Positions 43,110 to 51,876 of a DNA stretch of 64,000 nucleotides are shown piece by piece (position 1 is the first letter of the stretch; each line of letters starts with the position of its first letter). Position numbers and translations under genes: made by a program. The notes beneath the pieces were generated by a model. It made no database searches. It saw only the letters and a program-made list of their open reading frames with translations, and was not told the origin of the DNA. Source of the DNA: JAWLEV01 sp041685915 (GTDB taxonomy: Bacteria > Chloroflexota > Anaerolineae > UBA1429); assembly GCA_041685915.1 (NCBI GenBank), contig JAWLEV010000003.1:1-64000 (forward strand). The letters run 5' to 3'.

Positions 43110-44375
43110 CTATGAGCCTTCCTCCTCCATCAAGTACTCCAAAGCGCGATCGAGTTGGGGGTCTTTTTCTTCGGTGGCGTCCTCTGCGGTCAACGGCACC
43201 TGTATGTCGGGTGTGATCCCTTCCCCATCCAGATTTTGGCCGTCTGGCAAGTACCATCTGGCCACTGTGACGCGAACACTCGAACCATCCTGTAAGGTAT
43301 GACTGTTCTGCACAGAGCCCTTGCCAAAGGTCTGTTCTCCTATCAGGGTACCCCTGCCACTATCGCGAATGCTACCAGCCACGATCTCAGCAGCACTGGC
43401 GCTGCCCTCGTCGATGAGGACGACGAGAGGTATTTCCGTTGCCATTCCTGTCTGCTTTACGCGATATTCTATTTCATCTTTTCCCTGTACTTGTTCCGTG
43501 AGTAGCAGTGTATCCTTGGGTAAGAATTCGCTGGCCACTTCCACTGCCGCATTCAAGTACCCACCAGGATTGGCACGCAGATCGAATACCAATCCTATAG
43601 GATCTTCCCGCAAAAGCTCTTTTAGAGTGTCACGCACGCGTTCTTTGGAGGCGGCGTTGAACTCGGTCAACCGCAGATAGGCGACGTCTTCTATCATGCG
43701 CGATTCGACAGTGGGAAGATCTACCTTTTCTCGCTTCACGCGTACGGTGAACGGTTCCGTTTTCTCCTCCCTTTTGACAAGCAACTCGACCGTGCTCCCT
43801 TTGGGACCCCGAATCAGATTGACAGCCTCCAGGATGTCCTTGCCTTCTAGGGATTCACCATCCACAGCAAGGATCGTGTCTCCTGCTTGCAAGCCGGCCC
43901 TTAAGGCGGGACTGTTGGGCAGGGGACGAACGATGACAAGTTCCCCATCCACCATCTCGACGGTGGCTCCGATTCCTTCAAAGGACCCCTGCATGTCCTC
44001 CTGACTGATCTTTGCTTCCAAAGGTTTCATAAAGCGCGTATTACGATCCCCCACAGAGGAAACGAGACCCTCTGCAGCACCCCATATTGCCTCTTGCGCG
44101 TCGAGCGCTTGGGGATCCACGTACTCGCGCTCGAGGATGTCCCAAGCCTCCCAAAGTATTTGCCCCCGTTCTCTGAGAGGTACATCCGTCTCCTGATGTG
44201 AATCGGGTGGCACTACGCTTCTGACAAACTGACGGATCTCGGGGCCAAAGAACCACATGGAGGCCATTCCGCCGCCGAAACCAGCCAACAGGAGGGAAGC
44301 AAGGATGACGAGAATCAACAGGGCGCGCCAAAAGCCCAGACCGTTCTCTTCTTTATTACCGTTGCCGTTTATCAT
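43110..44375 (-). CDS. C-terminal processing peptidase (S41 family, Ctp)
   Basis: A 421-residue membrane-anchored protease. Residues 17-38 form one transmembrane segment; a PDZ domain covers about residues 130-210 (GIGATVEMVDGELVIV, AGLQAGDTILAVDG). The S41 catalytic domain follows, with the nucleophile in DEGSASAAEIVAG and the Lys in TFGKGSVQ. It trims or degrades envelope proteins. It is immediately upstream of smpB with a zero-base gap, so both are probably cotranscribed. Confidence 0.92.
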   Translation of the reverse strand: MINGNGNKEENGLGFWRALLILVILASLLLAGFGGGMASMWFFGPEIRQFVRSVVPPDSHQETDVPLRERGQILWEAWDILEREYVDPQALDAQEAIWGAAEGLVSSVGDRNTRFMKPLEAKISQEDMQGSFEGIGATVEMVDGELVIVRPLPNSPALRAGLQAGDTILAVDGESLEGKDILEAVNLIRGPKGSTVELLVKREEKTEPFTVRVKREKVDLPTVESRMIEDVAYLRLTEFNAASKERVRDTLKELLREDPIGLVFDLRANPGGYLNAAVEVASEFLPKDTLLLTEQVQGKDEIEYRVKQTGMATEIPLVVLIDEGSASAAEIVAGSIRDSGRGTLIGEQTFGKGSVQNSHTLQDGSSVRVTVARWYLPDGQNLDGEGITPDIQVPLTAEDATEEKDPQLDRALEYLMEEEGS

Positions 44376-44440
44376 GATATTATTAATTATCCCATCACTC
44401 TTTTATTCGATTGACAAAAACTTGAGTATGTCCCCAAAAA

Positions 44441-44469
44441 ATTATAACACGTCTTTCTAAAAATCCCAA
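44441..44469 (-). promoter_or_regulatory. Promoter of the ctp-smpB operon
   Basis: Minus strand: TTGGGA (44469-44464), 17-base spacer, TATAAT (44446-44441), about 65 bases before the start codon. Confidence 0.6.
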
Positions 44470-44494
44470 GCCTCTGACCGACAAAAACAGATGG

Positions 44495-46759
44495 TTACTC
44501 GTATCGCAGCGCCTCGACAGGACTGAATGTGGTGGCTCGCCATGCCGGATATAATCCCCCAAGAACCCCCATACCTATGCAAAAGGCCATGGATTTGAGG
44601 ATGACGCCAGGAGTCATCACCAACATTTCACTGTATACGCCAAGTGAGGACACACCGTGGAGGATTTTTATAACGACAAAGGAGAGGAGAATGCTGACTC
44701 CACCACTGGCAACGGTTAGCACCAGCGACTCGCTTAGGATCTGGCGCAACACCATGGTCTTTCGCCAGCCGATGGCGCGCAGGATACCTATCTCGCGCGT
44801 TCGCTCGTAAACGCTCATGATCATGGTATTCATCAGGGCGACAGATCCTACAAAGGCAGCCATCACAAAGATGGCTCCTATACTCTGGTGCATCATCTCC
44901 ATGTCAGGCAAGTTCTCGGTGAATTCAGCGCTTTTGGAGAAGAGAAGCTCGGGATATTCTGCGGAGAGCTTTTCCAGCATTGTGTCCGTCTCTTGTGGGT
45001 CCCTTAGTTTGAGTTCCATAATCATGACCTGACGCGGTTTATTGAGTAGACGTTGAGCCTCGCTGAGAGAGATGATGGCTCCATTGTCCTCAATGCCGCT
45101 CTTTGTCTCCACTATTCCCACGACGGTAAAGGAGGTTCCCAGCATGGTGATGCGATCCCCCGGACGCTTTTTCAGTTGTGAGGCTGCCCGCCATCCCAAA
45201 AGGCATTGGCGTCGCCCCTTTATAAGATGGCCTTCGTTTAGAATATTAGACGTAAAATAAGGGTCATTTCGTGCCCGGGCCGTAATCATCAGGAATGGTG
45301 GGCCTCCAGGTAGGGTCACGGCGCTGACGATCACCCCATTTACATACTTGACCTCAGTGAGGGCCTCCAAACGCCTCAACGTACGTTCCTCGATGACGCT
45401 TAGTGAGGTATCGGGCTGGTCGGCCTCTACGGCAGTTATCTCTGCGTCAGATATCATATTGTTAAAACTCTCGACGGCTCCCTCGCCCAGGCTTCCTATC
45501 AGTATCATGGCGATGACGCCAATACTGATCCCCAGCACGGTGAGTCCAGTGCGCGTTCTTTGCCGCCAGAGGTTCTTGAGTACCATACCCCCCCACCGAA
45601 CTCCAGGGACACGTCGCGAGGGCGGTCCCGCCTCGGCACTGAGGGCTTCCATCGGCATCGATTTGGCCGCCCGCCAGGCTGGATAAAAGCCTCCGATGCC
45701 GCCAAGGATCAGGGCGGTGATAAAGGCTTGAAGTATCAATTCTGGCGGAAGCATACTTTGGGTGAATCCCGTCAAAACCGGCGCGCGCGCCGCGAGCCAG
45801 GTCAATGTGGCGCCCAACCCTATTCCCATTGCCCCCCCCACGATGGCCAGGAGAAGTGACTCTCCCAATATCATCCGCAGGATATGTCCACGTCGCCAAC
45901 CAACGGCTCTGAGAACTCCTATCTCCTGAGTGCGTTCAAAGACGCTCATTAGCATAGTGTTCATCATCCCCACACCTCCTACAATTGCGGCGATGAGGGC
46001 TACTCCCCAGGCGTATACGTCCAATAATTCCAACATATCCAGCATCATGCCGCCCAATTGGGTGCCCGCCACTTCTACATTTGGGGGAAGAATACGCGCT
46101 AATCTGGTCTTGAACTGCTCCGCGTGTTCCGGGTGGTAAAGTTGTAGACCGAGATACATGATCTGTTGGGGCATTCCAGCGAGCGCCTGGGCATCGTCCA
46201 ACGAGACCACACCGCCGGCATCCTCAAGGGCGATTCCCGTTTCATAGATACCCGCGACGCGAAATGCAGTTTTCCCCAGGAACACGGTATCGCCGACCCT
46301 TTTGTTCAAACTGTCCGCTGCTGTTTTGCCCAGAAGTATAGGCTTGCCCCCACGCCGGCTGCGAGGATCCACGTCAGCTAACGAGACTCCTTCGATGACT
46401 TTAAAGTGTCTGATGCCGATCTCGTCCGGCTCGTAACCAAAGACGATGAACATGGGTGACTCTAAAGCCTGTACCATGGTATATAGCATGCCGTAGGCGT
46501 TTTTGACTTCCGGTAGGACACGCAGGCGATCGATCAGACTCTCGTCGAAACCCGTTCCCAGTGTGATGGCCTGTCCTTCATTTTGAACAGCCTGTATGGT
46601 GACGTCTGCTCCTGTCCGCTGGGTGATTTCCAAATAGTTGGCTACGATACCACGCGATAGCGCTACTAGGGAGACGATGGCGGCGATCCCCACGGCGATG
46701 CCGAGTAAGGTGAGAAGAGTACGCGTCTTTCGCCGCAAGAGATTGCGGATCAGCAGCAT
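44495..46759 (-). CDS. ABC transporter permease, two fused MacB-type modules
   Basis: A 754-residue protein made of two complete MacB/FtsX permease halves in tandem. Module 1 (about residues 1-375) starts NLLRRKTRTLLTLLGIAVGI and ends GGFYPAWRAAKSMPMEAL. Module 2 (about 388-754) starts NLWRQRTRTGLTVLGISIGV and ends GGLYPAWRATTFSPVEAL. Each has one N-terminal helix, a MacB_PCD periplasmic domain and three C-terminal helices, with matching EIGVLRAVGW and EIGILRAIGW elements. A single polypeptide could thus form the whole transmembrane part of the exporter. It follows the ATPase gene by 30 bases. Confidence 0.85.
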   Translation of the reverse strand: MLLIRNLLRRKTRTLLTLLGIAVGIAAIVSLVALSRGIVANYLEITQRTGADVTIQAVQNEGQAITLGTGFDESLIDRLRVLPEVKNAYGMLYTMVQALESPMFIVFGYEPDEIGIRHFKVIEGVSLADVDPRSRRGGKPILLGKTAADSLNKRVGDTVFLGKTAFRVAGIYETGIALEDAGGVVSLDDAQALAGMPQQIMYLGLQLYHPEHAEQFKTRLARILPPNVEVAGTQLGGMMLDMLELLDVYAWGVALIAAIVGGVGMMNTMLMSVFERTQEIGVLRAVGWRRGHILRMILGESLLLAIVGGAMGIGLGATLTWLAARAPVLTGFTQSMLPPELILQAFITALILGGIGGFYPAWRAAKSMPMEALSAEAGPPSRRVPGVRWGGMVLKNLWRQRTRTGLTVLGISIGVIAMILIGSLGEGAVESFNNMISDAEITAVEADQPDTSLSVIEERTLRRLEALTEVKYVNGVIVSAVTLPGGPPFLMITARARNDPYFTSNILNEGHLIKGRRQCLLGWRAASQLKKRPGDRITMLGTSFTVVGIVETKSGIEDNGAIISLSEAQRLLNKPRQVMIMELKLRDPQETDTMLEKLSAEYPELLFSKSAEFTENLPDMEMMHQSIGAIFVMAAFVGSVALMNTMIMSVYERTREIGILRAIGWRKTMVLRQILSESLVLTVASGGVSILLSFVVIKILHGVSSLGVYSEMLVMTPGVILKSMAFCIGMGVLGGLYPAWRATTFSPVEALRYE

Positions 46760-46789
46760 CTTGCTACCTCATAAAAGGGGTAAGGGAGA

Positions 46790-47638
46790 TCATGCCAGAT
46801 CTGCCAGCAAATCGGCGAGCTGATCTGCTGTACGCGTCAACCGACCGTCACGCACAAAGGGAAAGTCTTTTAATCTTTCAATATCCCTTTGCATAAGCAG
46901 TTCTCCCAACCCTGAATGCGCCAGGTCTCGCAAATCCTCGGTCAGGGCATCGCGAACCATATGTTCGTCAACTATTGTCCCGTCGTGCATGGTCAGAATG
47001 CGCTCGGCTGCCCGTGCCACATAGCGATCGTGTGTTACCAATAACAGCGTTGTACCCCGTTCTTGGTTAAGTCTGACCAGCAGATCCATAAGTTCATTGC
47101 TGCTGGCGCTGTCCAGGTTTCCCGTTGGCTCATCTGCCAGAATCAGGCTCGGTTCATTTACAAGGGCGCGGGCGATAGCCACCCGTTGGCGTTGTCCTCC
47201 CGATAGTTGGTTGGGAAGATGATCTTGTCGTGCTACCAGATCCACGAGTTCGAGTACGGCACGGGCGCGCTCATGGCGCTCTTGTCTGTTCAATCCTTGG
47301 CCGCGAAGGGGCGTTTCAACATTTTCCAGGGCCGTCAGGGTGGGGATAAGATTGTACATTTGGAAGATGAAACCCACTGTCTGGGAACGAAAGTTATCTA
47401 TATCCTTTATTGCGGAGAGATCCTGTCCCTCGATGTACACAGTACCTGACGTGGGAGTGTCCAGTGCTCCCATCATGTTCAATAGTGTCGATTTTCCGCT
47501 GCCCGAGGCTCCCATGACCGCCAACATCTCTCCCTCATAAACGTCGAACGTCACGTTGTTCAGGGCCCGTACCTTGATCCCACCGCCATATGTTTTTGCA
47601 AGATTCTCGATATGGACAAGAATTTTTCTATCGTTCAT
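46790..47638 (-). CDS. ABC transporter ATP-binding protein (MacB/LolD type)
   Basis: A 282-residue ATPase: Walker A GASGSGKSTLLN, Q-loop FIFQMYNLIP, signature LSGGQRQRVAIARAL, Walker B LILADEPTGNLDS and the switch His in LLVTHDRYVA. An extra C-terminal extension of about 55 residues (ERLKDFPFVRDGRLTRTADQ) is unusual for this subfamily and could be regulatory. It is the middle gene of an adaptor-ATPase-permease operon that likely exports lipoproteins, peptides or drugs. Confidence 0.92.
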   Translation of the reverse strand: MNDRKILVHIENLAKTYGGGIKVRALNNVTFDVYEGEMLAVMGASGSGKSTLLNMMGALDTPTSGTVYIEGQDLSAIKDIDNFRSQTVGFIFQMYNLIPTLTALENVETPLRGQGLNRQERHERARAVLELVDLVARQDHLPNQLSGGQRQRVAIARALVNEPSLILADEPTGNLDSASSNELMDLLVRLNQERGTTLLLVTHDRYVARAAERILTMHDGTIVDEHMVRDALTEDLRDLAHSGLGELLMQRDIERLKDFPFVRDGRLTRTADQLADLLADLA

Positions 47639-47648
47639 GGGTATTCGT

Positions 47649-48974
47649 TCAATCCACCTCGATATCTACAAAGGCTGTCATTCCCCAGCGTAATCGTGGA
47701 TCCATTTCGTCGAGGGCTACAATCACCCGGTAGGTTATACCGCCTGCTGTTGTATCTGCTTTCAGGCCGATTTTCTGGACGGTGCCTGTAAGACGCACAT
47801 CGGGTAACGCGTCAAAGGTCAGATCGACCCTCTGGCCCTCATCTACGCGGGCCACGTCGATCTCGTCAAGATCGGTTGTCTCGATATGAAACTGTTCAAG
47901 ATCTCCAAGAGACACAACGGGTGTTCCTGCCATGATACTTTCTCCCAAGTCCAAATCGATTTGGGCCACCGTTCCCGCAAACGGTGCGCGAATAACCGTC
48001 TCGACCAGGGCTGCTTTGGCCTTTTCAACCCCTGCTTCTGCTTGCGCTACCCTCGCCTCGGCTACGCGCAATTGCTCTTCGCGCACTGGGGCCCGCGTAA
48101 GGGCCAGATCGGCACGCGCGCGTTCCAGTTGGCCCTTGGTTATCGCCACTTGCTGCTGTGCCATCCCTTTCTGCGCTCTCGCGGCCTCGACGCCCGCTCG
48201 GGCCTGAGCGACTTGGGCCTCCGCTGCCTCAATGTCTTCTGCCGATGGCCCGGAAGCGAGAATACGATACTGGAGCTCGGTGATGGTTACGGCATTTTCC
48301 GCTGCCATCACCTGTCCCTCGGCTGCCTCATAGCTACCAACCTGATAGCCCGGTTTGTCTTTTCTTCCTCCTATGGCATCCCGCTGGCCCTGATAACCAT
48401 AGAGTTGAGCCTTTGCCTGTTCGACTTTCTGCCGTGCGACTTCCAGTTCATCGGCTGTGGGGACGGCTTTCAGATCGCGCAAAGCGGCTTCTGCCTGGGT
48501 GAGGGATGCTTGGACCGATTCTACGTTGGCCTCGGCCTGTTCCACAGCTATCTCAGCGTGACGTTTGTTCTCCTCAGCTATATGGACTGCCGCCTCCGCC
48601 ACCTCGATCTGCTCCACTCTGGGACCGGCTTTGGTCAACGCGAGCTCTCGGCGCGCTGTAGAGAGTGCGGCTTCTGCCTCTGTCAGAGCAGTATCGAGTT
48701 GGGATGCATCTAGACGGGCGAGAATCTGGTCCTGGGTGACCTCTTCTCCCTGTTCCACTGTCACTTCTGCTACTTTGCCCCCAGTATTGAAGGCCAGTTC
48801 TGCCTTTTGAGCGGGCATCACCTTGCCTGTCGCAGAGACGATGCCGGCGCCGATCGGCGCCGGAGGGGTGGGGGAGGGCTCCGATGGGGATCCGATAGGT
48901 GATTGGCAGGCCAACAGCACAATGGGGCAAAGGCAGAATACCAAGAACATAAGGGAGCTTATTCTATTACGCAT
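47649..48974 (-). CDS. Lipoprotein efflux adaptor (MacA/HlyD family)
   Basis: A 441-residue membrane fusion protein. The N terminus has a lipoprotein signal with lipobox VLLAC (Cys about residue 23) and a Pro-rich linker. A biotinyl/lipoyl-like strand pair flanks a very long coiled-coil hairpin (about residues 90-320) rich in A, E, Q and R. The C-terminal ETVIRAPFAGTVAQIDLDLGE and the beta-barrel region (TGTVQKIGLKADTTAGGITY) complete the fold. It bridges the permease to the cell exterior. First gene of the exporter operon, with a promoter just upstream. Confidence 0.9.
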   Translation of the reverse strand: MRNRISSLMFLVFCLCPIVLLACQSPIGSPSEPSPTPPAPIGAGIVSATGKVMPAQKAELAFNTGGKVAEVTVEQGEEVTQDQILARLDASQLDTALTEAEAALSTARRELALTKAGPRVEQIEVAEAAVHIAEENKRHAEIAVEQAEANVESVQASLTQAEAALRDLKAVPTADELEVARQKVEQAKAQLYGYQGQRDAIGGRKDKPGYQVGSYEAAEGQVMAAENAVTITELQYRILASGPSAEDIEAAEAQVAQARAGVEAARAQKGMAQQQVAITKGQLERARADLALTRAPVREEQLRVAEARVAQAEAGVEKAKAALVETVIRAPFAGTVAQIDLDLGESIMAGTPVVSLGDLEQFHIETTDLDEIDVARVDEGQRVDLTFDALPDVRLTGTVQKIGLKADTTAGGITYRVIVALDEMDPRLRWGMTAFVDIEVD

Positions 48975-49014
48975 ATGACACCATCCATCGGCTCAGGGGA
49001 AGACAGTGATCGCT

Positions 49015-49043
49015 ATTTTAGCATACCACCTAATTTCAAACAA
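49015..49043 (-). promoter_or_regulatory. Promoter of the MacAB-like exporter operon
   Basis: Minus strand: TTGTTT (49043-49038), 17-base spacer, TAAAAT (49020-49015), about 40 bases before the adaptor start codon. Confidence 0.55.
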
Positions 49044-49111
49044 AGCTACGCCAACTCAGCAACTCAAAGAATATGACGACGATGCACGCACTGGTTGACT
49101 TTACATAATAA

Positions 49112-50188
49112 TTAGCCATTGCTTGCCTCGCTGGGATCGAGGCCATAGGTCTCCACCATGTCTGCCAGTCTTTCCTCATCCGTCTCCCATGCATAAACTG
49201 TGCGGGTGGTGTCAGGATGCTCATGTCCGAGTAGGGCGGCAACCCATTCCAGTGGCATGCCCTGATCCAGGAGATCCTGCGCGCGTCGGTGGCGCAAGGA
49301 ATGTGGAGAGGTATTCTCATAGAGTCCTTCGGCCCGTGCGGCCTTTTTTATCAAAAGCCATGCGTGGCTTGGGGTGATGGCTGTGCCTTTATCACGGCCG
49401 TGGGACACGAATAGGGGAGCATAGACGCTGTCCTTTCGCTCGCGCACATATTCCTGCAATAACTGTCGGGTTTCTTCTGACAGGAATACGGTACGGGGTT
49501 TGCCATTCTTTGTCTCTGTCAAGCGTACTTTGTCGGCGCGTCCATCCAGTACGTCTTCTCGTGTAAGGGCCAGAGCCTCGCTGACGCGAGCTCCGGTGTC
49601 ATAGAGGAAAGCCACAAAAGCCCGATTACGCAAAAGGACGAGGCGAGGCATTCCTCGTCTCTTGGGGAGGGGCTTGTTCATATAATGTGTCAATATCTTC
49701 ATGACGTCGGGATCGACCTTTCGTTGCTTATAGCCCTGGCGCTTTCTTCCGCGGGTGCCTTTTATGCGACGCAGCATGCGATCGTAAGATACGCCTTCGG
49801 GCAAGAGCTCATGTAAATCAAGCCAGTTTATGAGATGCTTGGTGGCTACCAGATAGGTACGACCGGTACGGCTTCCACGGACGCTTTGCTTCCCCTTGGC
49901 CTCTGCACGGGGATCGGGATAGGCCTCATGGAGCCAGCGGTTGAATGCAGATAGCGTTTCCTCATTTATGCGCTCGAGAGGGTAGGGATCGAGCGCTTCC
50001 GCGGCTTCGTCATCGCCCTCGGAGAGATGAAGAAAACGGATAAAGGCTTTTACGCCATAGAAATATGTCTGCCTGGTAAGCGGACTAAGTTCGAGGTCTT
50101 CCAGCATGGCGTCGGCGGCTTGATTCACCGTTGTGATGGAAGAGGGAGATATATTTTCATCAGTAGGGTGGTGAGCCAAAGATTCCAT
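49112..50188 (-). CDS. Tyrosine recombinase / integrase
   Basis: A 358-residue phage-integrase family protein. A SAM-like N-terminal domain (residues 20-130) precedes the catalytic domain with all signature residues: Arg in DTGARVSEALALT, Lys in ETKNGKPRTVFL, HxxR in SPHSLRHRRAQDLL, His in LLGHEHPDTTRTVYAWE and the Tyr nucleophile in the same segment. AAGGAG precedes the ATG. It is longer than XerC/D (about 300 residues) and has no phage or transposon genes beside it. Both a chromosomal Xer-like role and a relic of a mobile element are possible. Confidence 0.88.
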   Translation of the reverse strand: MESLAHHPTDENISPSSITTVNQAADAMLEDLELSPLTRQTYFYGVKAFIRFLHLSEGDDEAAEALDPYPLERINEETLSAFNRWLHEAYPDPRAEAKGKQSVRGSRTGRTYLVATKHLINWLDLHELLPEGVSYDRMLRRIKGTRGRKRQGYKQRKVDPDVMKILTHYMNKPLPKRRGMPRLVLLRNRAFVAFLYDTGARVSEALALTREDVLDGRADKVRLTETKNGKPRTVFLSEETRQLLQEYVRERKDSVYAPLFVSHGRDKGTAITPSHAWLLIKKAARAEGLYENTSPHSLRHRRAQDLLDQGMPLEWVAALLGHEHPDTTRTVYAWETDEERLADMVETYGLDPSEASNG

Positions 50189-50745
50189 GGCAAAACTCCT
50201 TCTACAAGTATATGATTTAATCTTTAATAAATATTATGAACCGCTATGTCCCATAATAGGCCTATCTTTCCCGATTGTCAAGTCCATCCTCAACTCAAAT
50301 TCCCCACCGCGCGCTGGACCAAATCAGGCCAGCTACGGTGGCCTTGAAGAGTTACGCAGCAATTCGCGTACGTGGATCCAAAGATCCCATTCATGATGGA
50401 CGCAATTCTAGCAACATCTGCATGCACCTTTTCACACATTGCTGACTTTGCCAAAAGATAATCAAGTGCCTTGCCCCCCTGATGGTGTTGAAGATGCCCA
50501 GTTCCTTGCCTAGCAAAAGTGACCCGTTGAGGCTCAAATCCGCTTATACACGCCATTCCACCGCTTTCATCCTAAAAAGTTGTACTCGACAAAGCATTCG
50601 TCGAAACAGTACGGTTGGGCGTCTTCTCGATACTCTTTTCGAGTGTTACCCAACGGTCAGTTCTGAACTACCCTTCTCTGATCTGGCACGCACCCCCTTA
50701 TCCTGGCACAATGAAAGCGTTATGTAAACTACGGTTCTACGCTAA

Positions 50746-50828
50746 TTTCGTATAGTGCATACTTTCAACCAATATTAGCCATCAAGATCATGCATTAGAG
50801 ACATTATTGGTTGTAGTACTACACGAAA
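50746..50828. repeat. Imperfect long inverted repeat
   Basis: The arm 50746-50774 (TTTCGTATAGTGCATACTTT then CAACCAATA) pairs with 50805-50828 (reverse complement TTTCGTGTAGTACTACAACC then AATA), with a few bulged bases, around a 30-base loop. It could be a structured RNA, a recombinase site or the remains of a small element. Confidence 0.5.
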
Positions 50829-50853
50829 GAACTACATGAAGATAACGGCCAGC

Positions 50854-50882
50854 TTGAGCCCCAAAACACTTTATAGTACAAT
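50854..50882 (+). promoter_or_regulatory. Candidate promoter of the small CxxC protein
   Basis: TTGAGC (50854-50859), 17-base spacer, TACAAT (50877-50882), 38 bases before the ATG. Confidence 0.45.
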
Positions 50883-50920
50883 GAGGATGTCGGACGATAC
50901 AAAGAAGGAGATAGTAGCCT

Positions 50921-51250
50921 ATGGCAGGTATTCTAGAAGCAATCAAAAATCTATTTCAGGGCGGCTTGGCCGGCGCAGGTACGCGCGATCCCAACGCCAT
51001 ATTCCTCTACTTCAAATGCGACAAGTGCGGGGCCGTCGTCCCGGTGCGCGTGGACAAACGCCATGACCTCAATCGCGAGGAAGGCCCGGGAACTTTTTTA
51101 TTGAAAAAAGACGTCATGGACGACAATTGCTTTCAGCTCATGCGAGCCACTGTATGGCTGGACAATAGCTACAACGTCGTCTCCGCCGACGTCAGCGACG
51201 GCGAACTGATATCCGAAGAGGAATATAACGCGATAACGCAGAAAGGATAA
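50921..51250 (+). CDS. Small CxxC protein, hypothetical
   Basis: A 109-residue soluble protein with a single CDKCG (C-x-x-C, residues about 33-36) after a hydrophobic N-terminal stretch (ILEAIKNLFQGGLAGAG), and an acidic C terminus (ISEEEYNAITQKG). One CxxC could be half of a zinc knuckle completed in a dimer or a redox pair. AAGGAG lies 10 bases before the ATG. It converges with the ANTAR regulator gene. I do not recognise the family. Confidence 0.65.
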   Translation: MAGILEAIKNLFQGGLAGAGTRDPNAIFLYFKCDKCGAVVPVRVDKRHDLNREEGPGTFLLKKDVMDDNCFQLMRATVWLDNSYNVVSADVSDGELISEEEYNAITQKG

Positions 51251-51276
51251 ATTTCCTGCGTTCGCCGATGGCCTTC

Positions 51277-51858
51277 TCAACCTCCCGCCTCATGTGTCAG
51301 TATGATCGCCTGCGCGATCTCTTTCATGGGCTTGCGCGTGTTCATGGACATCTTCTGAATACGCCGAAAGGCCTCAGACTCCGAAAGCTGCTGGCGGTCC
51401 ATGAGAATTCCTTTGGCCCTGTCCACCAATTTTCGCGTCTCCAGTTGGTCTCGTAGATCGTCGACCTCCTTTTCAAGCTCGCGAAATTCTGCAAAACGCG
51501 TCAACGCCACTTCTATGGCTGGCGACAGGTCATCTTCTTTGATGGGCTTGACAAGATATCCCACAACACCCGCCTCCCTGGCACGCTCCACCAGATCTCT
51601 TTGACTGAAGGCTGTTAACAGAACTACAGGAGCTATCCGTTCCTCTGTCAGTATCCGGGCTGCCTCTATACCGTCCATGTCAGGCATCTTGATGTCCATG
51701 AGCACCACATCGGGGCGCAATTCTCGCGCCAGGTTCACGGCGCTGCGCCCATCTCCCGCTTCACCTACGACGAGATATCCAAGATTATTGAGCATTTCTC
51801 TCAAATCCATACAGATGACCGATTCGTCATCTGCTATTATGACACGTACGCGCTCCAA
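51277..51858 (-). CDS. ANTAR-domain response regulator (PdtaR/AmiR type)
   Basis: A 193-residue regulator. The receiver domain (residues 1-120) has IIADDESVICMDL, the phosphorylatable Asp in VVLMDIKMPDMDG and the Lys in YLVKPIKEDDL. A short coiled coil links to a C-terminal ANTAR domain (about 130-185: LVDRAKGILMDRQQLSESEAFRRIQ), an RNA-binding module that works by antitermination at two-hexaloop RNA sites. The histidine kinase gene upstream is 18 bases away, so they form a pair. Targets are unknown. Confidence 0.92.
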   Translation of the reverse strand: MERVRVIIADDESVICMDLREMLNNLGYLVVGEAGDGRSAVNLARELRPDVVLMDIKMPDMDGIEAARILTEERIAPVVLLTAFSQRDLVERAREAGVVGYLVKPIKEDDLSPAIEVALTRFAEFRELEKEVDDLRDQLETRKLVDRAKGILMDRQQLSESEAFRRIQKMSMNTRKPMKEIAQAIILTHEAGG

Positions 51859-51876
51859 CTCCTCACCCCCTTGAAA

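Larger units (their letters stand above)
50189..50920. other. Gene-poor region behind the integrase
   Basis: About 730 bases without a convincing gene, noticeably more A+T-rich than its surroundings. Short frames exist (for example 50290-50556 on minus) but lack ribosome sites and recognisable domains. It holds an imperfect inverted repeat at 50746-50828 and ends with the promoter of the 50921 gene. It may be a decayed element or an attachment region. Confidence 0.5.

Noticed and set aside
50290..50556. 88-codon ORF on - in the gene-poor region
   Set aside because: No ribosome site, no domain, not coupled to neighbours; kept only as part of the region description.
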